From Ruminococcus sp. FC2018 (GTDB lineage Bacteria > Bacillota > Clostridia > Oscillospirales > Ruminococcaceae): a stretch of DNA of 64,000 nucleotides. Shown here in pieces: positions 17,075 to 24,693 of the stretch. The notes beneath the pieces are model-generated. The model did not search any database and was not told the DNA's origin. It saw nothing but the letters and a program-made list of their open reading frames with translations. The stretch's first letter is position 1; the number at the start of each line of letters is the position of its first letter. A program made the translations under genes and the position numbers. Location: positions 213,442-277,441 of the forward strand of contig NZ_JHXH01000001.1 in assembly GCF_000621805.1 (NCBI RefSeq). Direction: 5' to 3'.

Positions 17075-18101
17075 AGAAATAAGAGAAAATAATATATATT
17101 GCATTTACTACTTTTACGGACATGATGTAGCCACATTGGAGGCATATACCAATAAGCTTGTAAAACGGCTTTGTCCTGTGGACGCCCAGGCTATGAACCT
17201 GCATAAGTTTGACGGTAAAAAGCTTGACATTCCGGCACTTGCCGATGCTGCCCAGGCTTTGCCTATGTTTGCCGATAGGGTAGTCATTACAATAAACGAT
17301 CTGAATATGGACAGTGTCAATAAAGATGACGCAGATGCTATACGAAAGATACTAAAGAGCGTTCAGGAGGGTACAACTGTAATTATTTATGCTACCGGAA
17401 CGGATCTTTATAAGAACAAGAAAAATCTGACTGATAAAAACAAACGGTTCTGTGATTTCTGCAATAAGATAGGGTGCGTCTGCGATTTTGCACTTAAAAA
17501 TACATACGAAATGGGTAGGTCAATAGCAGGTGAACTGAGTAAGCTGGGATGCACAATTTCCAGGAAGAACGCTGAATATCTTGCCGAGTTATGCCTTTGC
17601 AATACGGGCTATGTAAAGCAGGAGGTCAAAAAGCTTGCCGACTACACAGGCTGTGGGGAGATAACAAAAGAGATCATCGACCTTTTGTGTATAAAACACG
17701 TTGAATCGGACGGATATTCTCTTGCAATGAACATTGTCCGTTCAAGGGCAGATCTTGTTTTCACAAGACTTGACGAACTTTCCCAACAAAACTATGAGCC
17801 CTTTGAGATACTTGGCATTATCAGCTTTTCAATAGGGGATATGCTCAGAGCCAAGCTTGCAAGATCTTCTTCTCTTAATATCAGTGATGTCGTCAGCGAC
17901 TTTGATTACCCTAAGAACAGAGAATTTGCTGTTAAGAATATGTATAACGACTGTGCCAATATCTCACTTAACAGAATAAAGAGTATACTTGAAATACTTT
18001 CAGATACCGATCTGACTTTAAAGACCCATTCTTCCGGTAAATCATCTGATATGCTAACGCTTGAACAAGGAATTGCCAGATGTATGGCACTAAGGAACTG
18101 A
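17043..18101 (+). CDS. holA: DNA polymerase III subunit delta
   Basis: A 352-residue clamp-loader delta subunit. The N-terminal AAA+-like part has IYYFYGHDVATLEAYTNKLV, followed by the typical low-complexity DGKKLDIPALADAAQALPMF. The C-terminal lid and collar regions include YEPFEILGIISFSIGDMLRAK and TDLTLKTHSSGK. Delta has no working Walker A, as expected for this subunit. The ATG at 17043 has AAGGAG 8 bp before it. It overlaps the comEC-like stop, and the comEC-holA neighbourhood is common in bacteria. It opens the sliding clamp at primer ends. Confidence 0.93.
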   Translation: MSLLSPTTLGKEIRENNIYCIYYFYGHDVATLEAYTNKLVKRLCPVDAQAMNLHKFDGKKLDIPALADAAQALPMFADRVVITINDLNMDSVNKDDADAIRKILKSVQEGTTVIIYATGTDLYKNKKNLTDKNKRFCDFCNKIGCVCDFALKNTYEMGRSIAGELSKLGCTISRKNAEYLAELCLCNTGYVKQEVKKLADYTGCGEITKEIIDLLCIKHVESDGYSLAMNIVRSRADLVFTRLDELSQQNYEPFEILGIISFSIGDMLRAKLARSSSLNISDVVSDFDYPKNREFAVKNMYNDCANISLNRIKSILEILSDTDLTLKTHSSGKSSDMLTLEQGIARCMALRN

Positions 18102-18105
18102 TATA

Positions 18106-18705
18106 ATGGATAAACTAAAGATCCGCCAGACAATTATTGTTGAGGGAAAATACGATAAAATAAAGCTTTCTGCCATAGTTGATGCGGTAATAATCTGTAC
18201 AAACGGATTCGGGATATTCAACGACAAAAACAAATCTGAGCTTATAAGACATTATGCTTCCAACACAGGGATAATAATTCTTACCGATTCGGACTACGCA
18301 GGAATGATGATAAGAAACCATATCAAAGGCATTGTTTCAAGCGGCAAAATAATAAATCTCTATATCCCTGAGATATTCGGCAAGGAAAAACGCAAGAGCA
18401 CTGCCTCAAAAGAAGGAAAGCTTGGAGTGGAGGGTATCGACGTCACAGTTCTTAGGGATGTGTTTGAAAAATCCGGAGTGCTTGCACAGGATAAAGACGG
18501 GGAAGATAAAGTTACAGCCAATGACTTTTATCAGCTCGGACTGAGTGGAAAACCTTTCAGCTCCAATATGCGCAAACAGCTTTGTAAAAAGCTTTCGATC
18601 CCCGTAGGATTAAGCACCAAGGCACTTATGGATTATATAAATTCTTCCGTTGACCACTCAGCTTTTTATAATGCCATAAGCCAAATATTAAATGATACAC
18701 CTTGA
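18106..18705 (+). CDS. rnmV: Ribonuclease M5
   Basis: A 199-residue Toprim nuclease. The catalytic glutamate is in IIVEGKYDKIKL (about residue 13) and the aspartates are in ILTDSDYAG (about residue 60), followed by the longer C-terminal region of RNase M5. The enzyme finishes the maturation of 5S rRNA in low-GC Gram-positives. It begins 4 bp after holA. Its last codons contain the -35 box of the pyrB promoter, so the end of this gene is also regulatory DNA. Confidence 0.9.
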   Translation: MDKLKIRQTIIVEGKYDKIKLSAIVDAVIICTNGFGIFNDKNKSELIRHYASNTGIIILTDSDYAGMMIRNHIKGIVSSGKIINLYIPEIFGKEKRKSTASKEGKLGVEGIDVTVLRDVFEKSGVLAQDKDGEDKVTANDFYQLGLSGKPFSSNMRKQLCKKLSIPVGLSTKALMDYINSSVDHSAFYNAISQILNDTP

Positions 18706-18730
18706 AACTATCAGACTTTTATGATATAAT
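18702..18730 (+). promoter_or_regulatory. Sigma-A promoter of pyrB
   Basis: TTGAAA (18702-18707) and TATAAT (18725-18730) have a 17-bp spacer. The -35 box begins within the last codons of rnmV. An AAGGAG ribosome site at 18741-18746 and a TTG start follow closely. Confidence 0.8.
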
Positions 18731-18755
18731 ATATCCGGATAAGGAGATGTGTAAA

Positions 18756-19838
18756 TTGATCTATAATAATCTTAATCTGATAGATCTCAACGATTACCCT
18801 GTTCAGTGGTGGGAGAAACTTTTGTCCAGGGCTCACGATATAATTGCCGACCCGGCAAAGTACTCCAAGGCTTGTGAAGGAAAGATCATGGGAACTCTTT
18901 TTTATGAACCTTCCACAAGAACACAGATGTCTTTTCAGACAGCTATGCTAAGACTTGGAGGAACTATCATAGGCTTTGATAATCCCGCTACCTCATCTGT
19001 TGCAAAGGGTGAAAATATTAAGGATACTACCAAGATCGTTTCCGGATATGCCGATGTAGTGGTAATGCGTCATCCAGTCGCAGGTTCTGTAAAGGCAGCT
19101 GCCCTTACCACAGAATGTCCCATAATAAATGCAGGGGACGGCGGTCATCTTCACCCTACCCAGACACTCACTGATCTGCTTACACTCAAAGAAGAAAAGG
19201 GACACCTTGATAATATGACGATCGGTTTCTGCGGTGATCTTAAAAATGGGCGTACCGTTCATTCCCTTATAAAAGCTATGTCCTGTTTCAAAAACAATAA
19301 GTTTGTGCTGATCTCCACACCTGAGTTGACTTTGCCTACATATATTAAGGATATGCTGTGTGCAGGCGGGCATGATTTTATTGAAGAGACTGATCTTGAT
19401 AAGGCTATTGACGGGCTTGATGTGCTTTATATGACAAGGATCCAGCGTGAGAGGTTTGCAAGTATTGAGGATTATGAAAAGCAAAAAGGCAATTATATCC
19501 TTGACAATAAAAAAATGTCGCACGCCAAGGATGATCTTGTTGTGCTTCATCCGCTGCCACGTGTGGATGAAATTGCTATCGAGGTGGATGACGATCCCAG
19601 GGCAATGTATTTCAAACAGGCTAAATACGGAATGTTTATTCGTATGGCGCTGATATTGACTGTGCTTGAGAATACCGATAAACCTGCACCGCTTATAGTT
19701 GGCAGCGAGCATATTCATACCAAATGCTCAAATCCGAATTGTATCACTCACCAGGAAACATATTTGCCCCATTATTTTCACGGGGACGGAACAACCCTTG
19801 TTTGTGAGTACTGTGACGAAAGAACACTTGTGGAATAG
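18756..19838 (+). CDS. pyrB: Aspartate carbamoyltransferase with C-terminal PyrI-like zinc module
   Basis: 360 residues; usual catalytic chains have about 305-310. The carbamoyl-phosphate loop is FYEPSTRTQ (STRT at 53-56), and HPLPRVDEIA marks the aspartate-binding part. After the normal end comes a tail with Cys324, Cys329, Cys350 and Cys353 (CSNPNCITH, then CEYCDERTL), closely resembling the zinc domain of the regulatory chain PyrI. The PyrI nucleotide-binding domain is absent. The TTG at 18756 is chosen because AAGGAG is 9 bp before it, and the longer upstream frame runs through the promoter. It commits carbamoyl phosphate to pyrimidine synthesis. Confidence 0.92.
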   Translation: MIYNNLNLIDLNDYPVQWWEKLLSRAHDIIADPAKYSKACEGKIMGTLFYEPSTRTQMSFQTAMLRLGGTIIGFDNPATSSVAKGENIKDTTKIVSGYADVVVMRHPVAGSVKAAALTTECPIINAGDGGHLHPTQTLTDLLTLKEEKGHLDNMTIGFCGDLKNGRTVHSLIKAMSCFKNNKFVLISTPELTLPTYIKDMLCAGGHDFIEETDLDKAIDGLDVLYMTRIQRERFASIEDYEKQKGNYILDNKKMSHAKDDLVVLHPLPRVDEIAIEVDDDPRAMYFKQAKYGMFIRMALILTVLENTDKPAPLIVGSEHIHTKCSNPNCITHQETYLPHYFHGDGTTLVCEYCDERTLVE

Positions 19839-19881
19839 CAGCAACTGATGCATAGGTCTTTGGTATATTCATAAAAACAAT

Positions 19882-19929
19882 CAACCTTACATATTGTGTC
19901 TTTCGCACAACGTGTAAGGTTGTTTTTTT
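19882..19929 (+). terminator. Terminator of pyrB
   Basis: CAACCTTACA pairs TGTAAGGTTG, with an inner TTGTG/CACAA stem and loop TCTTTCG, followed by T7. A strong composite hairpin. Confidence 0.92.
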
Positions 19930-20251
19930 AGTGAAGTTTGAAATCCGGTGTTATGGTTCTGCGGACTTTTTTGAATTCTTCTACTGCCTGTGTAAGGTCA
20001 TTGCGTGTGTTTTCAAGACCCTGGGCTGTCATAGGCTCATGAAATTCGCAGACAAATTCATTTACATTGCTGAAACATTGTGTCCCGTACCATACATATG
20101 TGTGCAGTTCTTTCAATGCAGGTGTGTTTTCATCACCCTTTTGATCAACAGGCTCTATTCTGTAACTGAAATTGGTATATAAACTTCCTGCCCAGATATT
20201 TTTCTGCGTAAAGAATGAAATAGTAGGCAGATCAAAGTATCCCTTTAGCAT
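19928..20251 (-). CDS. Hypothetical protein, 107 residues
   Basis: Not recognised. The protein is soluble, without signal peptide or membrane segment, and contains MLKGYFDLPTISFF at the start and NEFVCEFHEPM in the middle. The ATG at 20251 is preferred to a GTG three codons upstream because GAGGTG stands 6 bp before it. It is monocistronic, has its own promoter, and converges on the pyrB terminator, which may also serve it. The compositional pattern is similar to neighbouring genes. It may be a small conserved Clostridial protein; no function is proposed. Confidence 0.6.
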   Translation of the reverse strand: MLKGYFDLPTISFFTQKNIWAGSLYTNFSYRIEPVDQKGDENTPALKELHTYVWYGTQCFSNVNEFVCEFHEPMTAQGLENTRNDLTQAVEEFKKVRRTITPDFKLH

Positions 20252-20269
20252 TTTTTTCACCTCATTTAC

Positions 20270-20298
20270 ATTATACTATATACAAGCATTTTTTTCAA
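20270..20298 (-). promoter_or_regulatory. Sigma-A promoter of the 107-residue hypothetical gene
   Basis: On the minus strand, TTGAAA (20298-20293) and TATAAT (20275-20270) with a 17-bp spacer, close before the ribosome site GAGGTG. Confidence 0.75.
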
Positions 20299-20405
20299 TA
20301 GTTTATACTGTTATTAAGTTGTTAAATAAAAATTGGTATAATTTCAACGAAATAAAAGCGTAAATATGGTAAAATTAGATGATTAAGTTTAGAAAGGATA
20401 TTATA

Positions 20406-21875
20406 ATGACTGCATTAAATGATTTTCTCCAGTCTCTGGATGACTATGTATGGGGGATACCGCTGATTGTTGCAATACTTTTTGTCGGGATTTTCCTTAC
20501 ATTCAGAGTCAGGTTTATACAGCTCTTTCATCTTCCCAGAGCTTTTTATTTTATGTTCAAAAATGAAAAAGGAACTGACGGAGGGGAAATATCAAGCTTT
20601 GCAGCACTTTGTACAGCTCTTTCTGCAACAATAGGAACAGGAAATATAGTTGGCGTTGCAACAGCTGTGGGTATCCTTGCGGGCGGTCCGGGAGCACTTT
20701 TCTGGATGTGGATCGCTGCTCTGTTTGGAATGGCTACAAAATATGCAGAGTGTTTTCTGGCGGTTAAATACAGAAAAATCGATAAGGACGGACATATTCT
20801 CGGAGGACCTTTTTATTATATTGAATACGGTATGGGCAAAAAATGGAAATGGCTTGCAAAAGTCTTTGCATTTTTCGGTACCTGCGTAGGAATTTTCGGT
20901 ATTGGTACATTTTCCCAGATCAACGGAATAACTACGGCTTTCCAGAATTTTTTTGACGAGAACAGAACCAATACGATCTCCATTTTTGGAAAAGAGTATA
21001 CCTTAGCTGTAGTCATATCCGGCGCAATTATAACTGTTTGTGCTGCGTTGGTTATAGTCGGCGGTATCAAGCGTATATCCGGTGTTTCTCAGGTGGTTGT
21101 ACCGTTTATGGCTGTTCTGTATGCTATCGCTGCGGTTAGCCTGATAGTTCTGAATATAAATAAGCTGCCGGGAGCTGTTTCAGTTATTTTTAAAAGTGCA
21201 TTTAATATGAAAGCTGTTGCCGGCGGAACAATTCCGATGATGTTTCTGGCAATGCAAAAGGGTGTTGCAAGGGGTATATTCTCAAATGAAGCCGGACTTG
21301 GCTCTGCGCCGATTGCTGCGGCTGCTGCACAGACGAAAGAGCCTGTAAGACAGGGACTTGTCTCTATGATGGGTACATTTATAGATACTGTTGTGATCTG
21401 CACTATGACGGGATTTGCAATTGTCATGATGGGCAGTTACGATGCGATAAATCCTGTTACAAATGCACCATATGAGGGCGTTGAGGTGACAACTCATGCT
21501 TTCCGCAACGGATTTTCTTTCCTTCCGTCATCAATTCCAGCTTTTGTGCTGATGATCTGCCTTGTATTCTTTGCCTTTACGACCATACTTGGTTGGAACT
21601 ATTACGGTGAGCGGTGTATGGAGTATCTTACCGGCGGAAATACAAAGGCTGTAAAAGTATATAGATATCTTTATATCCTTGCCATAGCCATTGGTCCTTA
21701 CATGACAGTTTCAGCTGTCTGGACAATAGCGGATATATTCAACGGATTGATGGCGATACCTAACCTGGTTGCTCTTGTGGCACTAAATGGGGTAGTGGCA
21801 GGTGATACGAAGAAGTATGTTAAAAAGCTTGCACGTTGTAAAAACATAAGAAAGCTGTCAAAAAGGAGGGCGTAA
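20406..21875 (+). CDS. Alanine/glycine:cation symporter (AGCS) family protein
   Basis: A 489-residue polytopic transporter. It has the AGCS signatures: FAALCTALSATIGTGNIVGV in the first third, GPGALFWMWIAALFGMATKY next, and ARGIFSNEAGLGSAPIAAAA in the middle. These transporters bring in alanine or glycine with sodium ions. The ATG at 20406 is set by AAAGGA 7 bp before it. The downstream GNAT gene starts directly at the next codon after the stop, so they are probably co-transcribed. Which amino acid is carried is not visible. Confidence 0.93.
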   Translation: MTALNDFLQSLDDYVWGIPLIVAILFVGIFLTFRVRFIQLFHLPRAFYFMFKNEKGTDGGEISSFAALCTALSATIGTGNIVGVATAVGILAGGPGALFWMWIAALFGMATKYAECFLAVKYRKIDKDGHILGGPFYYIEYGMGKKWKWLAKVFAFFGTCVGIFGIGTFSQINGITTAFQNFFDENRTNTISIFGKEYTLAVVISGAIITVCAALVIVGGIKRISGVSQVVVPFMAVLYAIAAVSLIVLNINKLPGAVSVIFKSAFNMKAVAGGTIPMMFLAMQKGVARGIFSNEAGLGSAPIAAAAAQTKEPVRQGLVSMMGTFIDTVVICTMTGFAIVMMGSYDAINPVTNAPYEGVEVTTHAFRNGFSFLPSSIPAFVLMICLVFFAFTTILGWNYYGERCMEYLTGGNTKAVKVYRYLYILAIAIGPYMTVSAVWTIADIFNGLMAIPNLVALVALNGVVAGDTKKYVKKLARCKNIRKLSKRRA

Positions 21876-22418
21876 ATGATCCTTGAAACTGAGCGTCTTA
21901 TACTGCGAAAGTGGGAAGAAAGCGATGCACAGAGCCTTTATGAATATGCCAAAGATCCCGATGTAGGTCCTATCGCCGGCTGGCCTCCACACAAGAATGT
22001 TGAAGAAAGTCTTGATATAATCAGAAATTTTTTTAATGATCCATACACTTTTGCTGTGTGCCTGAAGCAGGACAATAAGGCTATCGGCTGCGTCGGACTA
22101 AAAATTGGTGATAACACTGATCTTACGGATAAAAGTGATGAGTGTGAACTGGGCTACTGGATAGGCAAACCGTTCTGGGGCAGAGGTATTATCCCCGAGG
22201 CTGCCGGGGAAATACTCAGATACGCATTTGAGGATCTGAAAATGTCTGCTGTCTGGTGTGGATATTACGATGGTAACGAAAAATCAAAGCGAGTCCAGGA
22301 AAAATGCGGATTTGTTTATCAGTTTACAAGTCATGACATTGATGTGCCGCTTTTAAAGGAAAAGCGTACAGGTCATGTGTCACTTCTCACTAAAGAGGAT
22401 TGGCTTAAAAATAAATAA
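21876..22418 (+). CDS. GNAT-family N-acetyltransferase (RimJ/RimL type)
   Basis: A 180-residue GNAT enzyme beginning ILETERLILRKWEESDAQSL, which is typical of the RimJ/RimL-like group. The acetyl-CoA loop is FWGRGIIPEAAGEIL (about residues 99-113), and NEKSKRVQEKCGF is the late conserved helix. AAAAAGGAGG at the end of the symporter gene is its ribosome site. The acceptor could be a protein N-terminus or a small amine; it cannot be told by eye. Confidence 0.9.
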   Translation: MILETERLILRKWEESDAQSLYEYAKDPDVGPIAGWPPHKNVEESLDIIRNFFNDPYTFAVCLKQDNKAIGCVGLKIGDNTDLTDKSDECELGYWIGKPFWGRGIIPEAAGEILRYAFEDLKMSAVWCGYYDGNEKSKRVQEKCGFVYQFTSHDIDVPLLKEKRTGHVSLLTKEDWLKNK

Positions 22419-22422
22419 TGAA

Positions 22423-22457
22423 AACAAGCCTTGCTGTTGTGATAGCAAGGCTTTGTT
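22423..22457. terminator. Bidirectional terminator
   Basis: AGCCTTGCT/AGCAAGGCT stem with an 8-base loop, flanked by AACA on the left and TTGTTGTT on the right, between the convergent GNAT and HAD genes. Confidence 0.8.
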
Positions 22458-22462
22458 GTTAT

Positions 22463-23272
22463 TCAAAAGTGTTCAAGCAGAAATCTTGCAACTCCGTCAT
22501 CGTTGTTTGATGCAATAATGCCCGTTGCATTTTCTTTAAGCCTTTCGTCGGCATTTTCCACTGCATATGCTTCATCTGCGATCATAAACATATCAATATC
22601 GTTTATACCGTCGCCAAATACAATAGTTTTGTCACAGTCACAGAGCTTTTTGAGTTGTTTTACTGCATTTGCCTTAGAAGCAGACTTTGGGATAATCTCA
22701 AGCCATTGCTCCCCTGAGTAAATATCACTTTGATAGAAACAGTTGTATACGTCTTTGTACTTTTTGTATACCGGCTCAAGCCTTTGCGGCTCGTCAATAC
22801 AGGTGAAATAGTATATCTCACCAGCGGTAAGCTCTGTCAGGTTTTTAACAGGTCTGTCTCTGGGATCACCTTTTCTTGTAATCAGAAAATCTGATTCAGC
22901 CTTGCTGACATTTTCCTTTATGTATGAAAAACTCTCGATGCCGTCCGAAAATGAATAGATTATGGGATAAATACCATTGTGTATAAGCTCATATGTTAGC
23001 TTCTCTGCCTGATGTTTTTCAAAAGTATTCTTTATAAGCAGCTCACCTGTCAAGCTGTCCTTTATAAGCGTGCCGTTGTAGACTATAACGGGTATTTTTG
23101 CTGTCAGACCCTTGGTCACTTTTTGTGAAGTATTGAATGAACGTGCCGTTGCATATGAAAAAAGCATACCCTTGCTGACAAGACTGTTTATAGTTGAGTT
23201 GGTAAAATCAGATGTGCACTGGTCGCTTGAGAGCAAAGTTCCGTCAAGGTCGGATACGTATAGAGTTTTCAT
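22463..23272 (-). CDS. HAD-superfamily (Cof-type) phosphatase
   Basis: A 269-residue hydrolase. Motif I is SDLDGTLL with the nucleophile Asp8 and acid/base Asp10. Motif II is in SYATARS. Motif IV is KTIVFGDGINDIDMF near the C-terminus. This layout with a large C2 cap is the Cof/YidA group, which removes phosphate from sugar phosphates or flavins. The ATG at 23272 is chosen because it begins at MKTLYVSDLDG after GGGTGAT; nine upstream codons in frame run into the promoter. It is monocistronic and divergent from pyrE. Confidence 0.9.
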   Translation of the reverse strand: MKTLYVSDLDGTLLSSDQCTSDFTNSTINSLVSKGMLFSYATARSFNTSQKVTKGLTAKIPVIVYNGTLIKDSLTGELLIKNTFEKHQAEKLTYELIHNGIYPIIYSFSDGIESFSYIKENVSKAESDFLITRKGDPRDRPVKNLTELTAGEIYYFTCIDEPQRLEPVYKKYKDVYNCFYQSDIYSGEQWLEIIPKSASKANAVKQLKKLCDCDKTIVFGDGINDIDMFMIADEAYAVENADERLKENATGIIASNNDDGVARFLLEHF

Positions 23273-23289
23273 TTTATCACCCAAGGGAA

Positions 23290-23318
23290 AGTATATCACT
23301 ATATAAAATCACTGTCAA
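23290..23318 (-). promoter_or_regulatory. Sigma-A promoter of the HAD phosphatase gene
   Basis: On the minus strand, TTGACA (23318-23313) and TATACT (23295-23290) with a 17-bp spacer. Confidence 0.8.
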
Positions 23319-23349
23319 CAAAAACACCTTGCTTTATTGGAAATATCTA

Positions 23350-23378
23350 TTGAAAAAAATGAAGATATGTGATACAAT
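23350..23378 (+). promoter_or_regulatory. Sigma-A promoter of pyrE
   Basis: TTGAAA (23350-23355) and TACAAT (23373-23378) with a 17-bp spacer, about 34 bp before the pyrE ATG. Confidence 0.75.
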
Positions 23379-23412
23379 ACATATAGTAATTAACAGAAAG
23401 GAATTGCTTAAC

Positions 23413-24075
23413 ATGACTTATAAGGAAAACTTTATCAGATTTATGGTGGATTGCGGAGTGCTGACTTTTGGCGACTTTACCCTTAAAAGCGGAAGGAAAG
23501 CACCGTATTTTGTAAATACCGGAAACTATAAGACCGGAGCACAGCTTGCTAAGCTTGGCGAGTTTTATGCCGAGTGCATAAAGGAAAACAATATTGAGGT
23601 CCAGACACTTTTCGGACCTGCATATAAAGGCATTCCTCTTGCAGTTTCTGCATCTGTTGCTTTGTATAATAAATACGGCATGGAAGTCAGCTATTGCTTT
23701 GACAGAAAGGAAGTCAAGGACCATGGCGAGGGCGGAATGTTTGTAGGCAAAAAGCTGGGCGACGGAGAAAAAGTTGTTATTATCGAAGACGTTATGACAT
23801 CAGGAAAAGCTCTTCGTGAGGTTATGCCAAAGCTTATCGGAGCTGCAAATGTTGACGTTACGGCTATGGTAATAACCGTTGATAGAATGGAAAAAGCCCT
23901 TGACAGCGATCTTTCTGCGGTTGACCAGGCTTATAAGGATTTTGGTGTAAAGGTATATTCTATTGTTAATATCAATGATATTATCGATGCGATTAGAAAC
24001 GGAGTTGTTGAGGGAAAAGAGTTTCTTGACAAAATGCTGGAGTACAGAGACACCTACGGTGCTAATAAATTATGA
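23413..24075 (+). CDS. pyrE: Orotate phosphoribosyltransferase
   Basis: 220 residues, normal length. The PRPP-binding motif is VVIIEDVMTSGKA at residues 121-133, and the N-terminal FGDFTLKSGRKAPYF is the orotate-site stretch. It joins orotate to PRPP to make OMP, the fifth step of pyrimidine synthesis. The start ATG at 23413 follows AAAGGAA; a much longer upstream frame runs through the promoter and is not coding. It is not in an operon with pyrB, 3.6 kb upstream. No PyrR-type attenuator was seen in the short leader. Confidence 0.97.
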   Translation: MTYKENFIRFMVDCGVLTFGDFTLKSGRKAPYFVNTGNYKTGAQLAKLGEFYAECIKENNIEVQTLFGPAYKGIPLAVSASVALYNKYGMEVSYCFDRKEVKDHGEGGMFVGKKLGDGEKVVIIEDVMTSGKALREVMPKLIGAANVDVTAMVITVDRMEKALDSDLSAVDQAYKDFGVKVYSIVNINDIIDAIRNGVVEGKEFLDKMLEYRDTYGANKL

Positions 24076-24135
24076 TTTAGTTACAAATTGAAAACATTTG
24101 TAATTTAATTGTAGTAATATGTAACTCGTCTGTTC

Positions 24136-24164
24136 TTGATATTTTTGGTATTTGTAGTTATAAT
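24136..24164 (+). promoter_or_regulatory. Sigma-A promoter of a very short transcription unit
   Basis: TTGATA (24136-24141) and TATAAT (24159-24164) with a 17-bp spacer. A 22-codon frame and a terminator follow within 115 bp. Confidence 0.8.
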
Positions 24165-24192
24165 GTAAACTGTAGGACAAGAAGGGAATTAT

Positions 24193-24261
24193 ATGAACAC
24201 TAAGATAATATATCTTAGCTCGTTTCATTCTCTCCAAAATTTTTACACAAGCAAAGGGTAG
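24193..24261 (+). CDS. Possible 22-residue peptide (or small RNA)
   Basis: An ATG at 24193 follows AAGGGAATT and opens a 22-codon frame ([20 protein letters not shown], then KG) that stops at TAG 24259-24261 inside the stem of a terminator. It has its own promoter at 24136. The peptide has a basic start, a mildly hydrophobic middle and no cysteine. The unit could equally be a ~110-nt regulatory RNA with a fortuitous frame. It lies between pyrE and a small membrane protein that has a separate promoter. No family is recognised. Confidence 0.45.
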   Translation: MNTKIIYLSSFHSLQNFYTSKG

Positions 24262-24279
24262 CCATTCGGCTGCCTTTTT
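24255..24279 (+). terminator. Terminator of the short unit
   Basis: AGGGTAGCC (24255-24263) pairs GGCTGCCTT around loop ATTC, with T5 behind it. Confidence 0.85.
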
Positions 24280-24305
24280 GTTTTGTTAAAATTGTTCTTA
24301 ACCAC

Positions 24306-24334
24306 TTGCAATCATTTGTAGATTGTAGTATAAT
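24306..24334 (+). promoter_or_regulatory. Sigma-A promoter of the 66-residue protein gene
   Basis: TTGCAA (24306-24311) and TATAAT (24329-24334) with a 17-bp spacer, about 30 bp before the ATG. Confidence 0.75.
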
Positions 24335-24364
24335 AAGGATGTGTAAAAACGGAGGAGACAAGAT

Positions 24365-24565
24365 ATGGCATATAAGAGGAAAAGAAAAGGTCGTTACAGA
24401 CTTGATCTTATGATTATAATGAGTGTTTTTATTCTGATAGTATCTTTTTTGGCCTATATGGGAAACACGTCGCTGGAAGACGTATTAAAAGATAAATACC
24501 CGGAGGGAGTCGTCTTGCACCAGCAGGATTATACCGCTGCGACAGATTCATCAAGTGAAAAATAA
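24365..24565 (+). CDS. Small single-pass membrane protein
   Basis: A 66-residue protein: a very basic start ([14 protein letters not shown]), one transmembrane helix at about residues 15-34 ([20 protein letters not shown]), then an acidic/polar tail of about 30 residues. The positive-inside rule puts the tail outside. It starts at an ATG behind GGAGGAGA and has its own promoter and terminator. No family is recognised; the monocistronic layout with good signals supports a real gene. Confidence 0.7.
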   Translation: MAYKRKRKGRYRLDLMIIMSVFILIVSFLAYMGNTSLEDVLKDKYPEGVVLHQQDYTAATDSSSEK

Positions 24566-24578
24566 ATAAAAATGCTTT

Positions 24579-24609
24579 TTAAAGGACCGATTTATCATCG
24601 GTCCTTTTT
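24579..24609 (+). terminator. Rho-independent terminator
   Basis: AAAGGACCGA/TCGGTCCTTT, a perfect 10-bp stem with loop TTTATCA, followed by TTC. Strong. Confidence 0.9.
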
Positions 24610-24612
24610 CTA

Positions 24613-24641
24613 TTGATTTTTTAGAGAAAATGTGATATAAT
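24613..24641 (+). promoter_or_regulatory. Sigma-A promoter of the flavoprotein operon
   Basis: TTGATT (24613-24618) and TATAAT (24636-24641) with a 17-bp spacer, about 50 bp before the first flavoprotein gene. Confidence 0.75.
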
Positions 24642-24693
24642 TATTAAAGGTTAAAAATATTTTTATACAAATTTAACGAGAAGGTGATGCTTT

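Noticed and set aside
20310..20405. Promoter for the AGCS symporter
   Set aside because: A TATAAT at about 20335 is present, but no -35 at 16-18 bp is convincing.
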